This document shows, in pieces, positions 47,040 through 58,778 of a stretch of DNA of 64,000 bases. Within the stretch, counting starts at the first letter, position 1. Every line of letters begins with the position of its first letter. The stretch comes from Geosiphon pyriformis (Eukaryota; Glomeromycota; Glomeromycetes; Archaeosporales; Geosiphonaceae). A program made the translations under genes and the position numbers. Location of the stretch: the NCBI GenBank assembly GCA_016748015.1, contig JAAOMT010000384.1:211263-275262 (forward strand). Reading direction: 5' to 3'. The notes below the pieces were generated by a model that was not told the DNA's origin, searched no databases, and worked only from the letters and a program-made list of their open reading frames with translations.

Positions 47040-48760
47040 CATTTAGAATTTGCTAAATCCTTATTTTAACAATACAGCCAACAATTAGGCTTAACCAACA
47101 ACCATTATTCAGTGGAATTAGCCTTTAACTTTTATGTTAACAAAAGAATCACAGATTTTCTTGGAAGACCAGTTGACATTAAATCAGCAAGAAAAAATTT
47201 CTATACAAAATTAATCCAACACACCAGCTTATCACAAAATCACAGTTTTACATTAATCATCAGAGAAATTAATCAAGAAATTGAAAGATACACTCAACAA
47301 CAATTTTCTATTACCTATGCAGATAAAGGTAAAAGAAAGTTACAAACACCAGCAGCAACTCCAAAAAAAATACAATTACCAACATAAAAAAAACAAAAAA
47401 TTGAATCTCTATTATATCTATCATATTATTATACACTTAAAAATACTATCAATATTGTATCAACAAGTGTGTCCACATTAAATACAACATCAACATTTGA
47501 ATAATTCTCATTTTAAAGTAAACAAAAGAAAGCAAAATTATTGGGAACTTCAAATTATGATCTCCAACACTATTAGGATTTTAATCACTGCCATCTTAAC
47601 CAGATTTCAGAACTGTGAATCTCTAAAAGATAACTGAATCAAAAGAAGAGGAAGATGACAATCAGAAATTTAATTACCAGAATTTGATTGTAGAAAACCC
47701 AGAAGTTGAAACTCCAAATATTCAAATTCAGAAAAATCAGAATAATTCTAATTCCAATAATTAGCAAAATCAAAACAATTCAAATTCCGACATTAATAAT
47801 CAACAATACTTACTTCTAGTAATCATTATTAATTTACTACCAGTTACCACATAACAACAGCTATTGCCACAATTTCAAATTCAGTTACCACCTCAACAAT
47901 AACAACAACAACAATCAAACTTGAATCCAATAGTCTATGCCCCAATAACAAAACTCAAAAAGTTCATGGGCAAAGAGAATAATGCCCAAATATGACTCAA
48001 TGATGTTGAAAAAGCCATTATAGTCAATAGATAGAACAATATGAGAGCCTTCTAAGCCATTCCATATTTTTTTCAGAATACTGCCAACTCTTGGTATTAG
48101 AGTTTGGCCCAGAAACTCCAAACTTTTGATGCATTCAAGCTAGAATTTCTAAGATATTTTAGCAATAACAATAGCATTAATCACTTGGCTAATACATTTA
48201 CCACTATTAAACAAAAAGAAACTGAAATAGTCATTACTTACTTGGAATGCTTCTACAGAAATCTGTGCCAAATTTAGACAATACAGGCTGATTATTTTAC
48301 AGTGCCACAAATTCTAAACCAATTCATTAAAGACCTGTACAGTAGTATTCTTTAATACATATGTTTACTATATTTAGCAAACTTTTAAGCCACAGTCACC
48401 CATGCCAGAGATTTTGATGCAGTTATCTATGCCAAAAATTTTGAAGCCACTAAATTAGAAGCCAACCATATTCAAGCTGTAAATCTAGTAATGAATAGAT
48501 CATCTGACTTGGATTTCAAATTGAAACAATTCAGTGACTCAATCAATCAGAAATTAGAGAGATATTTAACTAACAACTATTAGGCAATTTATCAACCTTC
48601 ACAATAATGCAATAATTAAGAAAACTTTAATCATTTCCAAAATTAATCACATCTATTATTATCAACCAATCAACAGTGGCAACAGAAAATGCATGTTTGC
48701 TACTATTGTGGTAAACAAGAATACCTACAAATTGACTGCTGTCATTAATTAAATAACCAA
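47040..48760 (+). pseudogene. A2 gag
   Basis: The N-terminal part is open at 47112-47387 (MELAFNFYVNKRITDFLGRP). The capsid core at 47930-48350 shows KLKKFMGKENNAQ, FQNTANSWY and ILNQFIKDLYSSIL. The knuckle CYYCGKQEYLQIDC (48692-48735) has lost the His. Stops are frequent, mostly TAG/TAA where A1 or context has Gln. Confidence 0.7.
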
Positions 48761-49149
48761 TAATCGGAAAATCAATATTGAAACCCCAATTGCCAGTTTC
48801 AAATTCCAAGTTATCAAACAAATTCAGACTTATATTATCAGAATTACCTACCAATAATGCAGCAACCAATATATTAACTGCCAATATATCAGACTCCAGC
48901 ACCCATAATATATTAACCACAGCCACAAGTAATATACCAATCTCAGCAAATTCAAACACCACAAAATCCAACTTTAATGTCACATAGAAACCAAAAACCG
49001 AAATCTATTTAACAAAACTGGAGATCAGTAATAATTGTTTATTAACTGATCCCCAGTTCATTTACCCAACAATTAAGATTGTGCCAGCAGAGTTTAGGAA
49101 CTGAGTATATCTAAAATCCAAATTCTTAGAACTATTTAAGTCTTCTGGT

Positions 49150-49670
49150 TACCCCAGAAGACGTTTTATCTAATAATGTGGAAACCAACCAAACACAACT
49201 ACTCACTAGTAACATACCTCCAGCCATTGTTACCAATGACAAATCACTAGTAGCAATCTTTTCATTCAAACTTAAGAAACTATTATCTATGCCTTTGTTT
49301 AGTAGAGCTGCGCTTGAAGAAAAATCAATCACCACTATGTACACTAATGCTAAATTTGATGACCACTTCATCAAACTCATATTAGATAGTAGATCAATAG
49401 ACAGTATTATCACATAACAACTTATGAACCAATTAGGTTGCTGAGTTGATCACACTGTCAACACCAAAATCATAACAGCTGATAGAGTAACCAAAACTCC
49501 AATTGGCAAGATTAATGACCTTCCCATAGAAATTAATGGCATCATTGTATCAATCAAGATATTAGTTATGGAAACTACTCAGTACTAAGCATTCATTGGC
49601 AATAACTGGTTGTCCAAAACCAACATAATGCTTGATTGGAACATGCAAGAGCTCTAACTTAGCCAGAACA
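49150..49670 (+). pseudogene. A2 aspartic protease
   Basis: EEKSITTMYTNAKFDDHFIK precedes the active site LILDSRSIDSIIT, where DSG has become DSR (one G-to-A change). It continues ITADRVTKTPIGKINDLPIE and AFIGNNWLSKTNIMLDWN, colinear with A1. Inactive. Confidence 0.75.
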
Positions 49671-49959
49671 GTTAACACACATATGTACCAGCCACATATG
49701 GCCACTTCAAGCCTATTACCACACCATCAGCACCCCTCATTGAGTTTAACAATGAAGAAAAAAAACCTACTTGGAAAACATACCAAATTTTTTGGGCCAA
49801 TAACAACCATAATAAGTTATTACCAATTCTAAACTGGGAAGAAAAAACCAAAGGAAAAAGGAAAACAAGAGAAGAAAACATACCTAAAGAGACCAATGAC
49901 AACATGAAAATTAGCAGTTGGGAAAGTTTATACTCCACAGATACCAGGCCAGAACCATC

Positions 49960-50640
49960 TTATATTTTTCTCAAATGCAAAGACTGCAAAAAAAAACTGT
50001 CTTCCATGGGAGCTTGGGTCACACCAAATGAAAATTACTAGATGTGAACTCATTACTACTGCAAACCATGCCACTGCAAATGCTATGGTTATTCTAAAAA
50101 ACAAGGCAAGTGAGACAACAAACTATGTCTTGCTTGTAACAAACAACTACTGGATGAAAGAATATGGAATAACATTCCTGAATGAGAAAGAATATATGAT
50201 GCTTCATGTCAGTACATGATTCTCATAAGTGACTAGATCAGTTGTGAAACACCCATCATGGCAGTCTGGCACTGAGCAATAATTTGTTTGGGCAGTTATT
50301 CACATGACGAAGATGAGATTTGGAGAATAACAAATGCAAAAATTGAAAGAGCCATGTCCAGTAAAATCTTGAAAATTAAAAATAATTTTTCAGAACCAGT
50401 TGACATTATACTCATCCCAAATTCAGATGCTTTTTTTGACATAGAAACAGATTCAAAGAAGTTTTATAAGCACTATTAAAATTTGGCACCAACAAAAGAA
50501 AAGCAGAAACAGCATTTGGAAGAAATAAATATCTGATTATGTAACCACTGTTTGATTCTATGTGATTTTCAGTATTGTAATAAGTGTGACTTTATCTACA
50601 ATCCATTACCATGCATGATCTACACAATTCCAAAGGAAGA
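49960..50640 (+). pseudogene. A2 cysteine-rich domain
   Basis: LKCKDCKKKLSSMGAWVTPN, HYYCKPCHCKCYGYSKKQGK, NKLCLACNKQLLDERIW, SCQYMILISD, a variable spacer (50288-50479), then CNHCLILCDFQYCNKC. Spacing and order match A1 2230-2930. The number of Cys pairs kept despite heavy decay argues for real constraint in the past. Confidence 0.55.
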
Positions 50641-50819
50641 CAAACCAATCAGCAGCTGTGTATTGGAATTGGAATTACTGTTTAATCCTAATTCAAACTC
50701 TGACAACAACAATAACAATAACAATGATTTCAGCTCCATCCAAATTGGCAATAGCAATAACAGCAATTCAAACTCAGATTCAAATCCCAAACAATACATT
50801 GTGCTTCCTGATCTTACCA

Positions 50820-51300
50820 AGGAACAGGAATTGAAATGGTTTAGTAATAATGATAAAAGTATTATGTCAAAATGTGCACATAATACTAATACAGAGTTTG
50901 ATCTGAGATATCTAGGAAAAAATGCCATCAAATTGGAACCATATTCATGCATCTGCATTAATCTCAAAGTAGCACTGGAAATCCCAGCAATAACAATGGT
51001 TCAATTAGCATCTAAGAGTAATTTAGCAAAAAAGGGAATCAACATCAGAAGAGAAATAATTAATGCAGAATATGTGGAAAATATTATTGCAATGCTACAA
51101 AATGACTCAGAAAAGACCTATATCATAGAGCCAAACAAAAAAATAGCACAAACAATATTCCTGCCTCTGGTTAAAATAGCCTAATTAGTATTAGTAAAAA
51201 ACAGGGAAGAATTAAGAATTACAGCTAGAGAGATACAGAGATTTGGATCCATAAGTAGAATAGATGTACCAGTTAATATGACAGAGGAAAAAATTGTTGA
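50820..51300 (+). pseudogene. A2 dUTPase domain
   Basis: Motif 1 is degraded (TEFDLRYLG for AGYDLRYP). Motif 2, missing in A1, is present as QLASKSNLAKKGI. Motif 3 is INIRREIINAEYVENIIAML with the catalytic Asp changed to Asn. Motif 4 is NKKIAQTIFLPLV. After a TAA (51182), motif 5 remains only as RFGSISRIDVPVN. An Asn-run linker (50700-50790) precedes the domain. Together A1 and A2 show all five motifs. Confidence 0.8.
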
Positions 51301-51669
51301 CAAGGAAGAAATTATTTTCACCTATCAATTAATTTTTATTTTACCATATAACCAGTACATGTTAGCCATAAAAAAAAAGTAAAGGATCAGATTCAAATTT
51401 TTAAAGCAAAAGCAACACTTTGTGAATTAGGAAAGATTGGATTAGTTAATTTACACATATTTGCCAAGAACCACAGTCACATTAAAATTTCCATTTACAA
51501 CAACATAGAAGATATTATTAAGATACCAGAAGAGACCACTATTAGATATTTAATCACCAAAATTGAAAACCAACCACCAAACTCTATTCCAGATTTTCCA
51601 CAACTGTATAGATATGTAGATATCACATTACAAACAATATATGGACAAGAAGAATATTATCTGCTCTAA

Positions 51670-53010
51670 CCAGAACAATTGGAACAGATAAACTTGAAAA
51701 ATCTAGATTCACTACAATATATGCAGCTTAAGATGTTACTTAATAATTTCAATGACATTTTTGCCAGTAAAAACAAATTTAGCAGAATTGACATAATCCA
51801 GCATCAGATCAAAACTGGAGATGCAATGCCAATCAAACAAAGAGCATACAGAATACCACCAGCCAGCCATGAGATCATTTATCAAGAAATCAATCAGATA
51901 CTTGACAACAGGCTAATTCAGCCATCAATAAGCCCATGGTTATTACTAGTGGTACTAGTCTATAAAAAAAATGAGAAAATTCGTTTTTGTGTGAATTACT
52001 GGAAACTGAATAGAATAACCAAAAGAGATAGCTACCCAATTCCAAAGATCCAAGAGCTGTTTGATGCTTTTGTAGAAAAAAAATAGTTCTCAACTTTAGA
52101 CTTAGACAGTAGTTATTAATAAGTAGTCATAAAACCAAAAGACAAAAAGAAAATGGTTTTTACAACTCAAAAAAAAAATTTCAAATTTGAAGTTATGCCA
52201 TTTGGCTTGATGAATGCTTCTGCCACATTTTAACAGTTCATGGAAATTGTCTATACTAGACTGCTATAGAAATCAATAGTCATATATTTGGATAATACCA
52301 ATGTGTTCTCCAAAACATTTGATGATCATTTGCATCATCTCCAACAAGTATTTGAAAGACTAAGAAGAGCAGGACTAAAGTTAAATTCCAACAAATGCTT
52401 CTTTGGAAAAACAAAATTAAAATTTTTGGGATATGTAGTAAGCAAAGATGGAATCAAAACAGATTCAAACAAAATTGAGATAGTCAAAAACTTTCCAATA
52501 TCTACCAACTTGACTAAATTATGAACATTCTTGGAATTTGTAAGATACTACCACTGTTTTATTAAAAATTTTTCTAAAATAGCTTAACTATTACACCAGC
52601 TCTAAACAAAAAACACCAAGTATGATTAGACAGAAACCCAGCAAAAAGCTTTTAATACATTAAGAAAAAAGCTTATTTAAGCTCCAGTATTGATCTATTC
52701 AGATTATAGTAAGCCATTCATAATTATAACAGATGTGTCAGATCAAGCATTGGGAGTAGTACTATCTTAGAAAAAACCAAATGAACAAGAACACCCAGTA
52801 GCTTACATCAGCAGAAGCTTAAATCCAGCTGAAAAAAACTATAGAACTTCAGCACTAAAACACTTAGCTATCTATTGGGCTGTTATCAAATGAAAAGAAT
52901 ACTTAAGTCAAAGTTTGATATTTATACTGATCATAAAAGATTGACTTCAATCCAGAAGCAAGAATTTAGAAAATAAAACTTTCACTATTTAATTATACAG
53001 TACATTACAA
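51670..53010 (+). pseudogene. A2 RT and RNase H
   Basis: RT starts with FNDIFASKNKFSRIDIIQHQ, IRFCVNYWKLNRITKRDSYP, FSTLDLDSSY, VMPFGLMNASATF and YLDN (VIYLDNTNVFS, about 52280), so the catalytic YLDD has lost an Asp. The tether GYVVSKDGIKTDSNKIEIVK follows. RNase H shows ITDVSDQALGVVLS and NYRTSALKHLAIYWAV, with the acidic residue lost. Many stops at former Gln and Trp codons. Confidence 0.8.
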
Positions 53011-53239
53011 AAAAAGAAAAGAAAATAGAAATGCCAATGGTTTGTCGAGAATAAAATAAATCTAAGAACATTTTAACCCAAAAATATAACCAAAAATATA
53101 ACAAAAGATGAACACACAAAAATATCAACAACTCCAGCACTATATAAATACTTAACAGTTCAAGAAGAAATTATCTCAAAAGGAACAAAACAACATAAAA
53201 CAACAATCAAAATATTTTATCAACTATCAAAATATACTT

Positions 53240-53785
53240 TACTAAAAAAACAAAAGGAATTCAGATCAACCAACCAGAGTAATTACAGAATCAGAAAAAG
53301 AAACAATATTATTCAACATATACTCAGATCTAACAGCAGGACATTTTTACAAAGAAGCAATTATAGAAAGAACCAAAAAAAGATACTATTTGGCATTAAT
53401 GTATCTAGATATCATCCAATATGTTTAAAATTGTAATGCTTGTCAAAGAAAAAGAGGAACAAAATCCAGTAAGTTATTGAGACCAATTAAAGTGAGACAA
53501 CTATTTAATCACATTGGAATTGATTTAGTCAAACTATTGACAATAACCAGTAAAAGCAACAGGTATATTGCAGTAGTCATAGATTATCTTATTAAATGGC
53601 CAGAAGCAAAAGCCATTCAAAGAACAGATGCAGAATCCATTGTCGAATTCATTCATCAAAATTTGATTTGTCAATATGAATATCCAAAAAAACTATTATC
53701 AGATTAAGGAACTCACTTTGTGAATAGAATATTGACAAAATTAAGTTAAAGATTTGGGATAAAAAGACCATTATTATTACTATAC
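53240..53785 (+). pseudogene. A2 integrase, truncated
   Basis: Zinc domain (YSDLTAGHFYKEAI ... CNACQRKRG), first Asp (HIGIDLVKLLTI), IDYLIKWPEAKAIQ and second Asp (KLLSD). It is cut by the B5 LTR before the Glu. Confidence 0.75.
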
Positions 53786-54426
53786 TGTTATGGTTGAAAC
53801 CTATACTTCTTATTAATTATCATATGTATTAACCACTAATGTCATATGATTAGCCACACTATTTTTAGAAAGTGATCATTGACCTGATTATTGACCTAGT
53901 CATTGACTTAATTATTGATCACTTTTGATAGCTGTAGAAAAGCATGTAATAACAAGCATCTGAATAATCAAGAATAAATAAAATAACAACTTTCATCTCA
54001 ATCCTTCTCTTATTGCTAATTTCCCTTTCTTTACTTTCAAGTATCTGAACATCTTAAAGATAAAAGATTACTTGTTGGCCTTTTCCTGACATATATAATT
54101 GTAGCATTTAAAGATTATTTGAATAAACATGACTGAAAAGCACAAGTTGATACCTGATATTGAATTCTAAGAGCACCAACATGAGACATAAAATTATACT
54201 AGTGGTGATTAATTGTTGACAGTACAAATTATCCTTCTACCTTCAGATTCCCCAGTTACTTTTGAAAAGAATAGCAACTAAGATATTTTATAAGACTGAT
54301 CTTGTACATTGAATCCATACTCATTTAATTCATTCTTTAAAGTTGAATTCCCCTTTGATTATTTCCATTACCCTACAATCCTGTTCTCCCTTGCTATCTG
54401 TTAGCTTGTTACTCCAACCTGTAACA
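53786..54426 (+). repeat. B5 5' LTR (641 bp)
   Basis: TGTTATGGTTGAAAC ... CCTGTAACA. It has 4 minisatellite units and lacks the TATA box: GATAGC joins directly to TGTAG, consistent with a deletion between TAGCT repeats. Confidence 0.9.
53874..53921 (+). repeat. LTR 12-bp minisatellite, 4 units
   Basis: GATCATTGACCT, GATTATTGACCT, AGTCATTGACTT, AATTATTGATCA. Confidence 0.75.
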
Positions 54427-54432
54427 TAAAAG

Positions 54433-54449
54433 TGGTGCTCTCTGTGAGG
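54433..54449 (+). other. B5 primer-binding site
   Basis: TGGTGCTCTCTGTGAGG, six nucleotides after the LTR, as in B2 and B6. Confidence 0.55.
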
Positions 54450-54478
54450 TTGTCAAAATCCACTTTGTTTCTTATTGT

Positions 54479-56032
54479 ATGGGTGATTATTTATATCTGC
54501 CACAACAATCAAAAAAACATTTTAAAGCACACAACAAAAACAATCTAGACTTTATTGAATTCAATTTTCTGCCCTCCTGCTTGATTTGCTTCCCTATTGA
54601 AAAACAATCCAGCAGACAATTCCAAGACTTTTGGAACTGGTTCTTGAACGAGCATTCAGCTGAAACCTACACAGTTTATACAATCTATTACTTTGACCAA
54701 GCTTATTTTGAAAACAACTTTAAAGGAAGAAACAACAGTATCAATCAGCTTTTATATTCTGCAACCTTTGAACAACAGCCCCCTGATTTTGAATATTTGA
54801 ATCATCAAATCCATATTTGGATTGTTGCCCATCAATTAACAGAAACTCTTCTTGAAACAAAAGAAGAAAGCTATCAAACCGCTCCTGTTTTTGATCTCTT
54901 TTCAAGTGAATCAGAACACTTCACACAAACAGTTACACCTGAACCAATGGCTCAAGACCCTCTGCAACAAAACATTTTGATTGCCCTCCAAGATATACAG
55001 ACTGCTTTAGGGCGAAGAAACAACACCCCATTATCATTATTCAAAGGTAATGTCCAAGATCTAATTGAATAGTTGGATGATTTTGAAAAAGCTGCTACAG
55101 CAAACTAATATGATAATGAATACAAGTTCCAAATCATTGGTGGCTATCTTCAAGGCTCTCCTGCTACTTGGTTTTCCCAAGAAACCAATGTCAATGCTCA
55201 GCAAAAAATTATTAAATGGATACTGGCAAATGCTAAAGAAAATAGCACCTCTTTTACTACCCAGTTTGAAATGAAATTTAGAACTCCCATCTTAATCTCT
55301 AAATGGCATATGGAATTAGAAAGAAAAACCCAAGGTTCTGATAAAGTTGTGACTAAATATGCTAAAGCAATCAGAAAACTAATCAAACGTGTAGACTTTG
55401 GTAAAAATTGAACAGAAGAGCAAAAGATTCATTCTTTTACAAAAGAATTGAGAACTAATCTCTCATATGCTCTTTGGCTCTTTTTGGTCCTAAAAAATAA
55501 TCTCACAATGAATATGGCCATTGAACTTGCTCAGCAAATAGAAAACAATTAAAGAATGCATCTTGGATCTACACTTCCAGTTTTTGCTTCTGTTCCTATT
55601 ATGGCTCCTGTTTCCCAAATGGCTGCTACTTCTTTTGCTGCCCAAACTCAAGACCCAAATGAACAGTTGATAGATAGACTCACAGCAAATCTTGCTTGGC
55701 TATTAAAACCATTAGCCCAAGCAGTCAGAGATAATCAGCAATCTTAAAGACCCAAATTTGAGCCATGCTTCAATCAACCTCAGCAACCACTTTATCAAAG
55801 ACAACAAAATCGTGGCCCACCTGTGTGTTATTTCTGTGAATTAACTGGATATTTCTCAAAAGATTGCAACAACTCTCTCTTACCCCCTCCAGCTCCCAGA
55901 AACAATGATAATCAAAACAACAGACCTATTAACAACAATGTCCTCAATCAAAAACCTAATTATGCCAACATCAATTTCTTTGAAAAGGATCCCTTAGTGG
56001 AAGCCACTATTTATCAGCCTTTAAACTGATAG
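54479..56032 (+). pseudogene. B5 gag
   Basis: ATG at 54479 (MGDYLYLPQQSKKHFKAHNK). It is colinear with B2 and B6: family-specific N-terminus, capsid core (PLSLFKGNVQDLIE, LQGSPATWFSQE) and knuckle CYFCELTGYFSKDC (55826-55867). Stops at 55070 (Trp in B2), 55108 (Gln), 55410 (Trp), 55550 (Gln) and 55745 (Gln) are each one transition from the intact codon of a sister copy. It ends at TAG 56030 after the TTTAAAC heptamer. Confidence 0.85.
56020..56026 (+). promoter_or_regulatory. B5 TTTAAAC frameshift heptamer
   Basis: T TTA AAC in the gag frame, with the -1 frame open into protease from GVSPKSESAS onward. The following Trp codon has become TGA. Confidence 0.7.
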
Positions 56033-58710
56033 GCGTATCTCCAAAGAGTGAAAGTGCAAGCCAACCAAAAGAAAACTCCTTTTATGCTTTCAATCTAACT
56101 GATGATGACCATGACATAGATGAACTAGCAATCAACACTTCAGAAACAACAAAAAAGAAGAAGAAAGCCAAGATTGATTTCGTTCTAGATCCAAACAAAG
56201 CATCCACATCAACTGCTAATAACAATAAGCCACCAAAGGCTAAAGTTTTCAGGAATTTTCCAAAGTTAGAACCCCCAGAAATTGTACAAAAATCTGGTTC
56301 TTATTCAGTTGTCAAAGATCTCATGGAGACTCCAGCACACATAACTTTTGGCCAGTTAATAACCCATCCACAGTTCAGAAAAGATCTTCACAAATCCCTA
56401 ATCCCAAAGAAAAAAACACCAAAAACTAACAAACACTTTCACCAAACTGGACTTGCTAACAATAGTAATGTCACCTCTCTAATCTGTAAAGCCCAAGTGG
56501 CTGGTTACTTCATTGACCTAATTTTAGACAGTGGATCATCTGTAAGCATTATTGCCAAACACTTTTTAAAAGCAATTGGCAGAAAGATTGATGAACCTTC
56601 CACTCAACCAATAACCAATGTACATGGTGATAAGAAAAAAGGTCTGGGCATAGCCAAAGCCATTCCTGTTCGCATTAATGGTATCAATATTGAAACTGAT
56701 ATGGAAGTTTCTGAAGCCAAAAAATACACCATTATAGTTGGCAATGAATGGCTTAAGAAAGCCAAAGCTCTACTTGATTATGAACTGTGTGAATTAACCA
56801 TCAGATATGGTGAGAAGCCCATTGTGGTTAAATGCCACCATTGGACAACCCCTTCAGTAACCAAGCAAAACCAAGAAGAAGAACAATCAGATGAATTAGA
56901 TAATGATGAGAGCAATGAAGAAGAAGATCAAGGAGAACAAGAAGAAACTGCTGAACTTGCCTATACTATTTTTACCAGCAATGGCAAACCACTAGATAAC
57001 GTTAAAGCAAATAAAGAAGGAATCAATGTCAATGGCAAGATGATTTGTTGGCCTTACTATGACATACTCAGAAGAACTTTTGATAGAAAGCCTGGTAAGA
57101 AAGCAAAATATAGTTATTGGTGACATGGCTCTTGTGCCTAGTGCTGATGCAATAAACTCTTGTATTCTCCAAGTAATGAATGCAAATTATGCCTGATCTA
57201 TTACAAAGATTGGGAACCAATCAGCTTGATACCTAGAGAAGAATTGAAAGAAGTTCAGAAGTTCTTTGAAAATAAACCACCAGAGATCCAATCACTAGTG
57301 ATAAAACAAAGAGAACCCTTACCAGAAGAAAGAAAAGTTGACATTGAAAATCTGTTGGCTAGAAATAGCCCAGTTATCTCAAAAGAAGATAATACCCCCA
57401 GAAGAACCCATGTGATACAACATACTATTACTATTAAAGAAACTTGACCCATATACTTAAAGCCTTATCAATCCAATCGCCACAATAATGAGTTCATCAA
57501 GAAAGAAATAAAACGAATGAAAGATCTTGGATTCATACAAGAAACCAAAAGTGAATGGGCTTTTTCAGTTGTAGTGATATCTAAAAAAGGTGGAACTCTA
57601 TGCTTCTGTGTTGACTACTGCCAATTAAATGCCATCAATATAAGAGATATGTACTCACTCCTCAAAATTGATGCAATGTTAAATAAATTCAATAGTGCTG
57701 CTTTCTTTTCAACTATTGACTTAACTGCTGGATTCTGGCAAGTAAAAATGGATCCAGAAAGCAAAAAGAAAACTGCTTTTATTACCAAGTATGGCACCTA
57801 TGAATTCACAATTATGCTTTTTGGTCTCACAAACACTCCTCTTACCTTTCAACGCCTAATAGACAAAGTGTTTAAATCAGTGAAAGAAAACTTTGTTCTA
57901 ATTTATTTGGATGATATAATGGTATACTCAAAAATCTGAGATGAACACCTTAAACATTTGCAAAAGGTTTTTGATCTGCTCAGAAATGCTGGCTTCAAGA
58001 TAAATTCAATTAAATCTTTTTTTGGACACCAATTCACCCAGTTTTTTGGTTATCTTGTTACAAAAGATGGAATCTTCCCTAACCCAGCTAAAGTTAAAAA
58101 AGTTCAGAACATTAGACAACCAATGAATGTTCTTGAACTATGCTCTTTCCTTGGTTTGGCCTTCTATTACTGTAAATTTGTCAAAGATTTCTCTAAAATT
58201 GCCACTCCTCTCAATCAGCTACTCAGAAAAAATGTCAATTATCACTGGAACACTCATTAACAAAAAGCTTTTGAAATTCTAAAGGAAAAACTTGTTACTG
58301 AACCAATTCTCAAACAATCTGACTTGGACCAACTTTTTATTCTGCACACTGATACATCTGGCTATGGACTTGGTGCTGTTCTCTCCCAAAAAGATAAAGA
58401 TAGCAGAGAACATATTATAGCATATGCAAGTAAAACTCTTACACCAGCAGAAAAGAACTATACAGTTATTGAACAAGAATGCTTAGCAGTAGTTTGGACT
58501 ACTAATTACTGGGATCAATATCTTTTTGGTGCTAAATTCCTGGTAGTAACAGATCATTAAGTCTTGGTTTGGCTGTGCAACAAAAGAAAGCTGGAACATA
58601 AACAAATAATTTGCTGGATATTCCACTTGAACAAATTCGACTATGAAATTCAACACTACAAAGGAGCTAATTATCAAAACACTGATGCTTTTTCCAGACT
58701 TACTATCTAG
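56027..58710 (+). pseudogene. B5 protease, RT and RNase H
   Basis: One frame, -1 to gag. Protease: GYFIDLILDSGSSVSIIAKH and IIVGNEWLKKAKALLDYELC (open 56323-57123, 266 codons). An acidic tract follows (NQEEEQSDELDNDESNEEED), then a linker with CLIYYKDWEPISLIPREEL. RT from 57517: FSTIDLTAGFWQVKMDPES, MLFGLTNTPLTFQ, catalytic YLDD intact (VLIYLDDIMVYS, about 57895-57930). RNase H: HTDTSGYGLGAVLSQ, VIEQECLAVVW, VVTDH. It ends SRLTI TAG (58708). A handful of stops, e.g. 57121, 57445 and 57937, disable it; otherwise the best family B pol here. Confidence 0.9.
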
Positions 58711-58778
58711 CAATAATTACAACCACTCAAACCAAACCAACTTAATTATTAGTAACTCCTCTTTTAACAAACACGATA

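Larger units (their letters stand above)
45999..53785 (+). mobile_element. Ty3/gypsy element A2 (dUTPase family)
   Basis: LTR, primer site, gag, protease, Cys-rich domain, dUTPase, RT, RNase H and integrase in the A1 order. The 3' end is cut at 53785 by the B5 LTR. Very many stops; an older copy than A1. Confidence 0.85.

Noticed and set aside
54479-56032. A reassigned genetic code (TAA/TAG as Gln, TGA as Trp) to explain the in-frame stops
   Set aside because: Sister copies use CAA, CAG and TGG at the same sites, and TAG also occurs at Trp positions (for example 55070), which one recoding cannot explain. Frameshifts and catalytic losses accompany the stops, so decay is simpler.
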